Shown here one piece after another: positions 51,188 through 59,617 of a DNA stretch of 64,000 nucleotides. Origin of the DNA: Bryobacter aggregatus MPL3 (lineage in GTDB: Bacteria > Acidobacteriota > Terriglobia > Bryobacterales > Bryobacteraceae); contig NZ_JNIF01000004.1 in assembly GCF_000702445.1 (NCBI RefSeq), positions 496,001 to 560,000 of the forward strand, written 5' to 3'. How positions within the stretch are numbered: the first letter of the stretch is position 1; each line of letters opens with the position of its first letter. The notes under the pieces are model-generated. The model was given only the letters and a program-made list of their open reading frames with translations. It ran no database searches and was not told where the DNA came from. The position numbers were made by a program, and so were the translations under genes.

Positions 51188-52714
51188 ATGAATGCACGAA
51201 GGACTTTATTTGCCCGCCTTGCTTCGGTTGGCGCGGCCCTTTGGGCGGGGAGCAAGAGCTTAGAGGGCCAGCAGAACCCCCACAAAGGACATGTGATGCC
51301 ATCGTCGAAGGGGAAGACCGTACCCGCCGACCCTGGTTCCCACGGAATGGCCGGTCATGCGATGCCGATGAAGGCAGCGGGCCAGGCGGCGATGAATCTT
51401 CCGGTGGATATGCCGGACTTGAAGACGCTCGAGTACAAGATGGTGGATGGCGTGAAGGAATTCCATCTGATTGCTCAGGTGGTGGAGACCCAATTGATGC
51501 CGGGGAGGCCACTGACGGCCTGGGGTTTCAACGGGTGTGTGCCTGGGCCGACGATCGAGGTGAATCAAGGCGACCGGGTGCGAGTGATTGTCGAAAATCA
51601 ATTGCCGGAGATGACGGCGATGCACTGGCACGGATTTGAAGTGCCGATGGAGATGGACGGGAGCGTTGGATTGGGCCAGGACCCGATTCCGCCTGGTGGG
51701 AAGTTTGTCTACGAGTGGGAGCTCCACCAGCACGGCACTTTCTTCTACCATTCGCACTTTCCGATGCAGGAAATGATGGGCATGATTGGCATGTTCATCA
51801 TGCACCCGAAGCAGCCGTATGAACCACGTGTCGATCGCGACTTTGGTTTGGTGCTGCAGGAGTGGGCGCTGCTTCCCAATAACAATGTGCCGAATACGCT
51901 TTCGATGGAGTACAACTGGCTGAGCTTCAATGGCAAGGCGGGGCCGGACTGCCGCCCGATGATCGTCAAGCAGGGCGAACGGGTGCGCATCCGGATGATC
52001 AACATCGGAATGGATCACCATCCGATCCACATGCATGGGGCGCAGTTTGTGATGACCGGGACCGAAGGAGGGCGCATTCCAGCGCATCTTTGGTATGACA
52101 TGAACACGATTCTGGTGGGTGTCGCACAGGCGCGGAACATCGAGTTTGAGGCGAAGTATGTTGGCGACTGGATGCTGCATTGCCACCTGCCGCACCACAT
52201 GATGAACCAGATGGCTTCGATGGTGGGGCCGATGTCGCATGGCGGCCATGGAATGCACAGTGGGGGCGGGATGCAGGAAGGGATGGGAATGCTGCGGAAG
52301 GGAGATGCGCTCTCGGAGGAATTCGGGCCGGTGCTGGGCCGTGGTCTGGGGGTTGCTTCCGATCGGGATCGGGCCACCTCACATCTGGTGGCTGCCGGGG
52401 CCGGACAGCATGAAGGGCACTCGATGGCGTCCATGAAGCCGGGAGACCCGATGGAAGCCTATCCGAAGGATGACCCCGAGAAGAAGAAGGTGCCTGGCTA
52501 TCCGCAGGACATGTGGATGGTGATGGATGACATGATTCCGGAGAAGCCGGAGAACTACGGACTGCGGAAGGGTTGGACCGCCGGAATGATGGGGATGATG
52601 ACGCTGGTGCGTGTGGTGACGCCGGAAGTCTACGACAAGATCATGGAGTTGAAGAAGAATGCGAAGCCTGCCGCTGCTCCGCACCAGCACCAACATGGTC
52701 AGGGAGGGGAATAG
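51188..52714 (+). CDS. Two-domain multicopper oxidase with His/Met-rich tail
   Basis: A 508-residue exported oxidase (leader RRTLFARLASVGAALWAG, Tat-like). All copper motifs are visible: HWHG (146-149), HSH (188-190), HPIHMHG (278-284) and HCHLPHHM (331-338). Only about 90 residues separate the second and third motifs, so it has two rather than three cupredoxin domains. Residues about 345-440 are His/Met/Gly-rich (HGGHGMHSGGGMQEGMGM), like copper-binding tails in CopA/CueO relatives, and a further 70 residues follow. It likely oxidises Cu(I) in the periplasm. Part of the copper cluster with the fused efflux protein downstream. Confidence 0.9.
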   Translation: MNARRTLFARLASVGAALWAGSKSLEGQQNPHKGHVMPSSKGKTVPADPGSHGMAGHAMPMKAAGQAAMNLPVDMPDLKTLEYKMVDGVKEFHLIAQVVETQLMPGRPLTAWGFNGCVPGPTIEVNQGDRVRVIVENQLPEMTAMHWHGFEVPMEMDGSVGLGQDPIPPGGKFVYEWELHQHGTFFYHSHFPMQEMMGMIGMFIMHPKQPYEPRVDRDFGLVLQEWALLPNNNVPNTLSMEYNWLSFNGKAGPDCRPMIVKQGERVRIRMINIGMDHHPIHMHGAQFVMTGTEGGRIPAHLWYDMNTILVGVAQARNIEFEAKYVGDWMLHCHLPHHMMNQMASMVGPMSHGGHGMHSGGGMQEGMGMLRKGDALSEEFGPVLGRGLGVASDRDRATSHLVAAGAGQHEGHSMASMKPGDPMEAYPKDDPEKKKVPGYPQDMWMVMDDMIPEKPENYGLRKGWTAGMMGMMTLVRVVTPEVYDKIMELKKNAKPAAAPHQHQHGQGGE

Positions 52715-52716
52715 TC

Positions 52717-54108
52717 ATGATCCGGAGAATCCTATTTCTATTCTTGATCTGTGTCCCGAGCTATTCGCAGGAACATGTTCATTCTAGTGAAGTTGTAAAA
52801 GAAGAAGTCGTTTATAGTTGTCCGATGCATCCTGAGGTCCGTTCGAAGGCGCCGGGCAAATGTCCGAAGTGCGGCATGGTGCTGGTGGCGGCAAAGACCG
52901 TTGCTGGGTCGAAGCTGAGCTTGGCGCATCTGGAGGCCATGGCGTTGAGCCGCAACCCGACGTTGGGACAAGCGAAGGCTGCTGTGGAAGCGGCTGGTGG
53001 CCGAGCGCAGCAGGCAGGCTTGTGGCCGAATCCGACTTTCGGTGCGAACGGGGAGCATGTCTCGAAGGTGACTGGCGGTGGCGCACTGGGTGGCTTTGTC
53101 GAGCAGCGTTTTGTCACGGGTGGGAAGCTTGGCCTGAGCCGCAAGGTGGCGCTGCAGGAACAGGCGATGTCGGTGGAGCAGCAGAATGCCCAGAAACAAC
53201 GCGTTCTGAATTCTGTGAAGCATCTGTATTATCAGGCGCTTGGCGATCAAATGTTAATTGAAGTGCGAGGGAATCTGGCGCAGTTGGCGACGCGGGCTGT
53301 GGCGGTGTCTCGGGAACTGGCCAATGTGGGGCAGGCGGATCGTCCCGACCTGCTGGCCGCCGAGACGGAGGCGGAACGGATTCAATTGGAACTGGTTAAT
53401 GCGGAGAATGCGCGGGAGCGGACCTGGCGTCAGTTGGCTGCGGTAGTGAACAACCCGGGCTTGCGGCCGACGGCGTTGGAGGGGAGTCTCGATGAGGTGC
53501 CGAAGTTGGATGCGGACCAGGCGCTCGAGCAGATCTATCGCGAGAGTCCGGAATTGGCTGCGGCCCAGGTGGGCGTGCAGCGCTCGGAGCTTTCGGTCCG
53601 GCGTGCGGAGCGAGAAAAAATTCCGGACATCTTGATTCGAGGCGGTTTACGGAATAACCGTGAGTTCGGTGAAGTGGGTCCGTTGGGGCCGACACAGCGG
53701 CGTGGTTTGGAGGGAATTTTTGATGTTGGAGTACAAATTCCCATTTTTGATCGGAACCAGGGTGGGGTGAAAGCAGCGAAGGCTGAGGCGGAGCATGCGC
53801 GGCTGGAGGTAGAGCGGACGAGGCTGTCGTTGCAGTCGAGATTGGCGGCAGTCTATAAGGACTACCGGGATTCGGCAACGGCCGTCGAGCGCTACAGGAC
53901 GCGGATTCTTCCGAAGGCACAGGAGGCTTACGATCTTTATCTGGCGAACTTCCGGCAGATGGCAGCGGCTTATCCGCAGGCGCTGATTGCGCAGCGGAAT
54001 CTGTTTCAGTTGCAGGAGAGCTATGTGGCGGCGCTGGTGAGTACCTGGCAGCGCGCCGTCGAGATTCAGGGATTGCTGCTAATGAGCAGCGAAGGATCAG
54101 GAGAATGA
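52717..54108 (+). CDS. Outer-membrane efflux protein with N-terminal heavy-metal-binding domain (HMBD-TolC fusion)
   Basis: A 463-residue secreted protein with leader MIRRILFLFLICVPSYS. Residues 32-58 form a heavy-metal-binding domain: VVYSCPMHPEVRSKAPGKCP then KCGM. The rest is a TolC/OEP fold: LSLAHLEAMALSRNPTLGQAK opens it, and LIAQRNLFQLQESYVAALVS closes it. The HMBD is normally found on CusB-type adaptors or P-type ATPases, so its fusion to the channel protein is unusual. ATG at 52717 follows the oxidase stop by 2 bp. No adaptor or pump follows in this cluster. Confidence 0.85.
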   Translation: MIRRILFLFLICVPSYSQEHVHSSEVVKEEVVYSCPMHPEVRSKAPGKCPKCGMVLVAAKTVAGSKLSLAHLEAMALSRNPTLGQAKAAVEAAGGRAQQAGLWPNPTFGANGEHVSKVTGGGALGGFVEQRFVTGGKLGLSRKVALQEQAMSVEQQNAQKQRVLNSVKHLYYQALGDQMLIEVRGNLAQLATRAVAVSRELANVGQADRPDLLAAETEAERIQLELVNAENARERTWRQLAAVVNNPGLRPTALEGSLDEVPKLDADQALEQIYRESPELAAAQVGVQRSELSVRRAEREKIPDILIRGGLRNNREFGEVGPLGPTQRRGLEGIFDVGVQIPIFDRNQGGVKAAKAEAEHARLEVERTRLSLQSRLAAVYKDYRDSATAVERYRTRILPKAQEAYDLYLANFRQMAAAYPQALIAQRNLFQLQESYVAALVSTWQRAVEIQGLLLMSSEGSGE

Positions 54109-54470
54109 ACGCAATGAAGAAGATGATGATTCTGGCGGCGAGTCTCGCCTATGGCCAGCACGGCCATGACAGCCATGGGAAAGAAATGACGATGACCGGC
54201 CTGGTGGTGGACACGGGTTGCTATCTGTCCCACGACACGAAGGGGGAGAAGCATGTGGCCTGTGCGACGGCCTGCGCCAAGGCGGGCGTGCCGCTGGCGC
54301 TGCTGGATGAAGCGAGCGGGACGCTCTACATTCCGGTGGCCGCCGACCACAAGAATCAGAATGAGAGGCTGATGCCCTTTATCGAGAAGAAGGTGAAGGT
54401 GAGCGGGACGTTGGTGGAGAAAGGCGGCGTGAAGGGATTCGTGATCAAGAGCGTGGAGGCGGCGAAGTAA
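54105..54470 (+). CDS. Hypothetical secreted protein of the copper cluster
   Basis: A 121-residue exported protein (leader KKMMILAASLAYG). The mature part begins with a His-rich stretch (QHGHDSHGKEM), followed by a beta-rich domain with GLVVDTGCYLSHDTKG, CATACAKAGVPLALLD and KKVKVSGTLVEKGGVKGFVI, resembling an OB-type fold. Three Cys residues lie close together. The start overlaps the HMBD-TolC stop (ATGA), so it belongs to the copper operon. Metal or copper-chaperone function is inferred from context only. Confidence 0.68.
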   Translation: MNAMKKMMILAASLAYGQHGHDSHGKEMTMTGLVVDTGCYLSHDTKGEKHVACATACAKAGVPLALLDEASGTLYIPVAADHKNQNERLMPFIEKKVKVSGTLVEKGGVKGFVIKSVEAAK

Positions 54471-54476
54471 AGTCGC

Positions 54477-54860
54477 CTACCAGACCGCGCGGTCGTAGTG
54501 GGCGCGGATGGTCTCATCGGCAGTAATCAGACGGGAGCCTGGATTGGTGATGGACTGCGCCACGATGATGCGGTCGAAGGGGTCGCTGGTCCAGGTGAAC
54601 TCGGTTGCGGCTGCGGCTACGGCGGCGAAGGGCCGGGTGCAGAGAGTGACGGCAAAACTGGTGTTGAGGTTCGCGTAGATGGTGGAGGCGGGGAAGCGGA
54701 TTCGGTTGCGTTTGTGGAGGGAATCGAATTCGAGATAGGCCATGGGTGAGAGGAGGAGAGGGCTTTCCTCGATTGCAGCTATGGCCGCTTGGGTAAGCTT
54801 GGTGAGCAGGCCGTCGTGCATCCAAATGGCGACGTGGGTGTCGAGATAGACCGTACTCAA
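54477..54860 (-). CDS. PIN-domain toxin (VapC-like)
   Basis: A 127-residue PIN-domain nuclease. The acidic site residues are seen in VYLDTHVAIW (Asp7), YLEFDSLH (Glu) and TSDPFDRIIVAQ (Asp). A TTG start overlaps the antitoxin stop (TTGA). Such toxins cleave tRNA or rRNA. It is convergent with the copper operon (6 bp apart). Confidence in the class is good; the RNA target is unknown. Confidence 0.87.
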   Translation of the reverse strand: MSTVYLDTHVAIWMHDGLLTKLTQAAIAAIEESPLLLSPMAYLEFDSLHKRNRIRFPASTIYANLNTSFAVTLCTRPFAAVAAAATEFTWTSDPFDRIIVAQSITNPGSRLITADETIRAHYDRAVW

Positions 54861-55102
54861 AGCTTCTTGTCCTCAAAAAGCCATTTGGATTCAAGAGCAT
54901 CCATGAGATTTTTGTCGGAGTGGATCAAAGCGTCGGGGTCGCCGATGATCGCATTCCGTTGGATGGCTCCTGCCAGCTTGGAGCCGCCCGTAATTGCTTC
55001 CAGCCGCAGAGTAACACCTTTGTATTCAATCAGAAGTGGCTCACCTTTCACTGCTTTGTCGAGGTTTTGGAAGAGATTCTTCCTGAGTTCGGTGGCGAGC
55101 AT
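54857..55102 (-). CDS. Phd/YefM-type antitoxin
   Basis: An 81-residue protein upstream of and overlapping the PIN toxin gene. The opening ATELRKNLFQNLDKAVKGEPLLIEYKGV is typical of Phd/YefM antitoxins, which bind DNA by their N-terminus and neutralise the toxin with the C-terminal helix (here ALIHSDKNLMDALESKWLFE). It probably represses its own promoter, located between 55103 and 55120, adjacent to the end of the pdxA-like gene. Confidence 0.8.
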   Translation of the reverse strand: MLATELRKNLFQNLDKAVKGEPLLIEYKGVTLRLEAITGGSKLAGAIQRNAIIGDPDALIHSDKNLMDALESKWLFEDKKL

Positions 55103-55120
55103 ATCCTGGATGTACTTGAT

Positions 55121-56116
55121 TTAGTGTACGTTGTCAATGTCTTTCTGTACGCTTGCCATGCGGACGGCGAATTCCAGCGCTTTGATGAAGCTGCCGGATT
55201 GGGCGATGCCTTGGCCGGCAATGTCGAAGGCGGTTCCGTGGTCGACAGAGGTGCGGATGATCGGCAGGCCGAGCGCGATGTTGACGCCGCCTTCAAAATC
55301 GAGGAGCTTCAGCGGCACGTGTCCCTGGTCGTGGTACATGCAGACAATCGCATCGAAGCGCTTGCGGCGGACGGCCAGATAGAAGAGTGTGTCGGGTGGG
55401 AAGGGACCTTCGACTGGCATGCCTTGCTGCTTGGCCCAGGCGATGGCGGGTTCGATCTCGTCGATCTCCTCGCGGCCGAAGAGGCCGTGTTCTCCGGCGT
55501 GGGGGTTGAGACCGGCGACGGCGATGCGGGGATTGGGAATCAGTTTCGAGACGGCGTCGCTGGTGAGCTGGAGGATGGTCTGGATGCGGGGCCGCTTGGT
55601 ACGGGCGATCGCCTCGAGCAGAGAGCAGTGTGTGGTGACGTGGGTGACGATCAACTGGTCTGAGGCGAGCATGATGGTGACGTCGTCGACGCCGCAGACG
55701 GCGCCGATCAGTTCCGTGTGGCCGACAAAGTGCGGGTCGGTCTTTTGGGTGGCCTCCTTATTCATGGGCAGGGTGACCATAGCGGCGATCTCTCCGGCAA
55801 GGGCGGCCTTGGCTGCGGCGATGACGTACTCGCGGGCGGCGTGTCCGGACTTTGCATTGAGCTGGCCGGGAGTAATGTCGCTCCGTTCGAGGAGAGAGGG
55901 CGAGATCACGTTGAGTGGACCGGGCGTGTAATCGGCAGGAGTGGTGATGGGGTGGAGCGGGACTTGCTGCTTGTTGTAGAAGGCAAGCGCTGCGAGGTCA
56001 CCGTAGACCACGATGGGATGTTGGATTTCCTGACTGTGGAAGGCTTGGAGCAGGATTTCAGGGCCTACGCCGCTGGAGTCGCCGAGGGTGACGCCGAAGG
56101 GGAGAGTCAGGTGCAT
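55121..56116 (-). CDS. PdxA/PdxA2-family 4-phospho-acid dehydrogenase
   Basis: A 331-residue NAD-dependent, metal-dependent dehydrogenase. It opens with LPFGVTLGDSSGVGPEILLQAF; metal His regions are in FVGHTELIGA, NPHAGEHG and MYHDQGHVPLK. Canonical PdxA makes the vitamin-B6 precursor from 4-phosphohydroxythreonine, but pairing with a four-carbon acid-sugar kinase upstream (10 bp overlap) is the known arrangement of PdxA2, which oxidises phospho-threonate or erythronate in tetronate catabolism. I favour PdxA2. ATG at 56116 is chosen; the longer frame upstream lies over the kinase gene. Confidence 0.87.
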   Translation of the reverse strand: MHLTLPFGVTLGDSSGVGPEILLQAFHSQEIQHPIVVYGDLAALAFYNKQQVPLHPITTPADYTPGPLNVISPSLLERSDITPGQLNAKSGHAAREYVIAAAKAALAGEIAAMVTLPMNKEATQKTDPHFVGHTELIGAVCGVDDVTIMLASDQLIVTHVTTHCSLLEAIARTKRPRIQTILQLTSDAVSKLIPNPRIAVAGLNPHAGEHGLFGREEIDEIEPAIAWAKQQGMPVEGPFPPDTLFYLAVRRKRFDAIVCMYHDQGHVPLKLLDFEGGVNIALGLPIIRTSVDHGTAFDIAGQGIAQSGSFIKALEFAVRMASVQKDIDNVH

Positions 56117-57105
56117 CTCTCTCGAATATCGCAAAGAAAATCCGGGTTTCCGAAGCCACCGGCTTTGGTGATCCAATTCAGGCTTCCGGAGCGGGAGAAC
56201 ACCGCGCCCGGGAGAATTTCTCCGAGGGGATGGAAGCGAGGATTTCCGAGCGCGTGGTGGATGGCGTAGGCCGTATCTCCCCCGAAGACGATGAGGGTGT
56301 CGAAACGCTCCTGCCGCAGCCGTTCTTTGGCAGCGAGGGCAGTGAGCTTCGCGTGTTCGAGCCCCTTCTGGGAGGTATGGATTTGCAGCAGTTCCCAATT
56401 GGGAGCTTTGGGGGCGTTGGCGATCTGGGCGATCGAGGTCTCGTGCAAACTGCCATTGACGATCAGGCAACGGCGGATCTTGGGCCACTCCCGGGGTGGC
56501 TGGTGGGTGGGATGGAGTTCGCTGGCCAGCGCTTCGGCCAGCGCGGCGGATCCGGCGGCGATGGTGCCGGGTCCACTGGCGAGAACCATCCGGGCGGCTT
56601 CGATCAGATCCTGATCGGTTTCGCCGTCGAGGATGGTTGCCGGGAGGGCGCCGAGGAGCGTGCGAATGTCGCTGGATTGGATGGGATTCAAGGGATCTTT
56701 GGCGAAGCTGCTGAGATGGACGGGGACGCCGTCAACCAGCAGTTGGCCATTGCGAACGGTACGGCCCAGGGCCGGGTAGGCGGGCGCGTAGATGAGTGGG
56801 GTGCCGGCCAGGGCTTCGAGCTCGGCGGCGATGTTGCCGCGTAAGGTGGAGTCTGTCTTCTTGAAGAAGAGGCGCGGACTGGTGCGACCTTTGAGCGCGG
56901 CGCGGACACGGGCCGCGGCGTCAGTGGGAGACAGATGGCGGGATTCGGTGTCGATGACGAGCAGGTCACGGGAGCGCTTGGCGCGCGGGTCGGTAGAGAC
57001 TTCGGCGGAGATGCCGCGAGCGGCAAACTTTGCGCCGGTTTCGAGTGCACCGGTGAGATCATCTGCAATCGCGAGGATCGAGGCGATCTCGAAACGTCCG
57101 CTCAC
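56107..57105 (-). CDS. Four-carbon acid-sugar kinase (DUF1537 family, DtnK-like)
   Basis: A 332-residue kinase for four-carbon acid sugars (D-threonate, D-/L-erythronate type). Residues about 7-160 match the N-terminal DUF1537 domain (ILAIADDLTGALETGAKFA, FFKKTDSTLRGNIAAELEAL), and the C-terminal nucleotide-binding domain has CLIVNGSLHETSIAQI and TLIVFGGDTAYAIHHALG. GTG start. It is somewhat shorter than typical (about 420 residues), mainly in the middle, so it may be a compact version. It precedes the PdxA2-like dehydrogenase, giving a two-step module of phosphorylation then oxidation. Confidence 0.83.
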   Translation of the reverse strand: MSGRFEIASILAIADDLTGALETGAKFAARGISAEVSTDPRAKRSRDLLVIDTESRHLSPTDAAARVRAALKGRTSPRLFFKKTDSTLRGNIAAELEALAGTPLIYAPAYPALGRTVRNGQLLVDGVPVHLSSFAKDPLNPIQSSDIRTLLGALPATILDGETDQDLIEAARMVLASGPGTIAAGSAALAEALASELHPTHQPPREWPKIRRCLIVNGSLHETSIAQIANAPKAPNWELLQIHTSQKGLEHAKLTALAAKERLRQERFDTLIVFGGDTAYAIHHALGNPRFHPLGEILPGAVFSRSGSLNWITKAGGFGNPDFLCDIRERCT

Positions 57106-57205
57106 TTGGACCGCGCGTTTCTTCGATGCGGCATGTTGTAGGCAGTTTCTCGCACCATAGGTGTGTCTGCAAGGCTAGCACTGCTGATGAGGCAATCAGA
57201 AACTT

Positions 57206-58452
57206 ATGTCGCAGTTATGGATCTTATGCGTCAGTCTACTCGGTGCCGGTACGCTCTTTGCGGATTCCTTGAGCGAGGGACGGGCCTTATTTTACCGGCA
57301 TGAGTATTCTGCGGCGGCCGAGAAGCTGAAGCTGGCGGTGCAGGCGTCCAGAAGGATTCCTGGTATTTGGCGGCAAAGGCTTTACTGCACCTTCGTCAGG
57401 CAGATTTTGTTCCAGCGGAGCGGAGCCTGAAGGAGGCCTTGGCGCTGGGTGCAAAGAATCCTGACTTTATTCTGGCTGCTGCGAGTTTTGAGAAGGATCC
57501 GGAAAGGGATATCGCTCTGACCGAGAAGGCGCTGTCTTTGCTGGACTCTGGGTCGCAGATGGCCAAGTCGATACGGGCTAGCTTGCAATTGACGAAGTCG
57601 ATGAAGTCGCGCGATCGCTCGAAGCTGAGTTCGCCTTATACGGCGTATTCGATTGAAGCTTCTTTGATCCGGGAGCCGAATTCGCAGCAGACCGGGCAAT
57701 TGGTGCGGGTTCGGATCAATCGAAGCAAGACGCTGAGTTTGTTACTCGACACGGGAGCGAGCGGATTTTTGATTCGCAAGAAGTCTGCGCTCAAGGCGGG
57801 TCTCGAACAGGAGGGATAAGTGAGCAAAGGCATCGGTACGGATCCGGCGGCGGAGAGTCATGAGCTTCTTGCGGAGCATTTGGCGATTGGCAAGTTGGAG
57901 TATCAGAATGTGCGGATGCGGATTGTGGACCGGACGGTTCGTGTTGGCGCTGATGGGTTGATTGGCGCCGATGTCTTTCTGGAACCGCATCCGGGATTGG
58001 ATGCTCCTCCCGAATGCTTCTGTGACTATGATGCTCCGCTCAGTGCCCCAGCGGGATGGACCCGGGCAATTCGCAGCGGCAATCACCTCTTTACGATGGC
58101 GCGGGTGAACGACCAACATTCGGCGATGGTTCTCATTGATAGCGGCGCGACGCTGGACCTGCTGTCCAAGCGTTTCGTGAAGGGCGCGAAGATCGGGACC
58201 AGTGCTTCGAACATCGTCCTGCAAGGCGTGCAAGGGAAGGTGGCGGACACGGAACTGGCGCGGGAAGTGGCGCTGCTCTTTGCCGGGTTGAAGTATCCGG
58301 TGGGAGACATGGTGAGCTTTGACATGGATCGGCTGTGCAGTAGCATGGGCGTCGAAATCTCAGGAGTTCTGGGGATGCCGCTGCTCCTACAACTGACGCT
58401 CACCATCGACTACCGGAATGGTTTTATGCGCTTTGCGCACGAGAAGAATTAG
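57206..58452 (+). pseudogene. Disrupted secreted protein with TPR and two retropepsin-like domains
   Basis: The original product can be reconstructed: signal peptide (LWILCVSLLGAGTLFA), a TPR-like helical part (YSAAAEKLKLAVQ, then WYLAAKALLHLRQADF in another frame), and two aspartyl-protease-like modules with SLLLDTGASGFLI and MVLIDSGATLDLL. The reading is broken twice: a one-base loss near 57345-57353 shifts the frame, and an in-frame TAA at 57817-57819 interrupts the first protease module. The three pieces (57206-57430, 57367-57819, 57820-58452) line up in order. Sequencing error could explain one lesion, hardly both. The 3' end overlaps the convergent cupin gene by 4 bp. Confidence 0.75.
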
Positions 58453-58940
58453 CGGATGAACTGCTGGATGTAGTCTTCGCCAAGCCCGCAGGCAATGTAG
58501 TGCTTACGGCACATCTCGATTTTCGTGAAGACGTCCTCATAGGCAGTAACTTTGCCTTCCGCGTCGACATAGATCATGGCTCCCGTGATGTGAAACAGGG
58601 TGATCATCTGTGGGACATCGGCTGGAACGACGAGAGTGTGCGTTTCGCCGGGTGGCTCAAAGACATAGCTGCCCTGGGTGGCGACCCAGTCATGTTCGAG
58701 GTAGTGCCATTTGCCTTCGACCACATAGCCGTGGACGGGGGCAGGGTGGCGGTGGCGGCTGAGGATCCCGGACTTGCGGACCCGCAGCAGGTTGACCCAA
58801 TAGCCTTGCCGGGTGGACAGACAGAGAGGGCGGAACCAGACGTTTTCCGCTTGCGGCACCCAAACGCGTTCGTCTTCGGGAATGATGCTGGGGATGACGA
58901 TGTCTTTCGCCATTTCGAGTGGTGGGGTCATCGTGCTCAC
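58449..58940 (-). CDS. Cupin protein (2,4'-dihydroxyacetophenone dioxygenase-like)
   Basis: A 163-residue cupin. The motif with metal ligands is SRHRHPAPVHGYVVEGKWHYLEH, and a second ETHTLVVP contributes another His. Residues IPSIIPEDERVWVPQAENVWFRPL resemble 2,4'-dihydroxyacetophenone dioxygenase proteins, though many relatives have unknown substrates. GTG start at 58940 (ATG at 58931 is possible) overlaps the SDR stop (GTGA), so the two form an operon of unknown pathway. Confidence 0.75.
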   Translation of the reverse strand: MSTMTPPLEMAKDIVIPSIIPEDERVWVPQAENVWFRPLCLSTRQGYWVNLLRVRKSGILSRHRHPAPVHGYVVEGKWHYLEHDWVATQGSYVFEPPGETHTLVVPADVPQMITLFHITGAMIYVDAEGKVTAYEDVFTKIEMCRKHYIACGLGEDYIQQFIR

Positions 58941-59608
58941 GCTATCAGATAGCCGCCGTCTACGGGAAGGATTGCGCCGGTAATAAAAGCAGCGGCCGGG
59001 CTAGCGAGGAAGAGTGCCGGGCCTGCAACGTCTTCGGGCTTACCCCAACGGCCCATCGGGGTGCGCCGGGTGAGGGCGTCGCGCTTGGCGTCATCCTCGG
59101 TGAGGGGCTTGGTGAGTGGGGTTTCGATCCAGCCGGGGGCGAGCGCGTTGACGCGGATCTGGTCTGGAGCCCAGGCAATGGCGAGGCTTTTGGTGAGTTG
59201 CGCGACGCCGCCTTTGCTCGCCGAATAAGCAGGCGCTGGACCGCTGCCAAGGAAGCTCAGCATGCTGGCAATGTTGACCATCGATCCCTGTGAGGCTTTC
59301 AGCATCGCGTGGCAGGCGTGGGCCATGCGCATGGTGCCGTTGAGGTTGATGTCGATCACCTGGGCGAAGACCTCAGGCTGGTGTTCGTCGAGGCGGCGGA
59401 TGATGCCCGCTGCATTCACCAGTACATGCAACTCGTTCAAGGGTGCAAGAGCGGCTTCGATGCTGGCGGCGTTGCTGACGTCGAGGCCCGTTTCGAGGCC
59501 GAGCGCATGGACTTTGGCGCCAGCGTCCTCAAACGCTCTGGCGATGGCGGCGCCGATGCCGCTGGTGCCGCCGGTGACAACTACAGTTTGATTCGCGAAG
59601 GAAAACAC
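58937..59608 (-). CDS. Short-chain dehydrogenase/reductase
   Basis: A 223-residue classical SDR. The cofactor loop is VVVTGGTSGIGAAIARAF, LVNAAGIIRRL corresponds to the NNAG motif, and the catalytic site is NIASMLSFLG (Ser) with YSASKGG (Tyr/Lys). INPVDGGY-like residues close the protein (ILPVDGGYLIA). The acidic residue that would follow the second strand (ALGLETG) suggests NAD preference, but weakly. GTG start. Upstream of and overlapping the cupin gene. Confidence 0.9.
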   Translation of the reverse strand: MFSFANQTVVVTGGTSGIGAAIARAFEDAGAKVHALGLETGLDVSNAASIEAALAPLNELHVLVNAAGIIRRLDEHQPEVFAQVIDINLNGTMRMAHACHAMLKASQGSMVNIASMLSFLGSGPAPAYSASKGGVAQLTKSLAIAWAPDQIRVNALAPGWIETPLTKPLTEDDAKRDALTRRTPMGRWGKPEDVAGPALFLASPAAAFITGAILPVDGGYLIA

Positions 59609-59617
59609 ACAGCCAGT

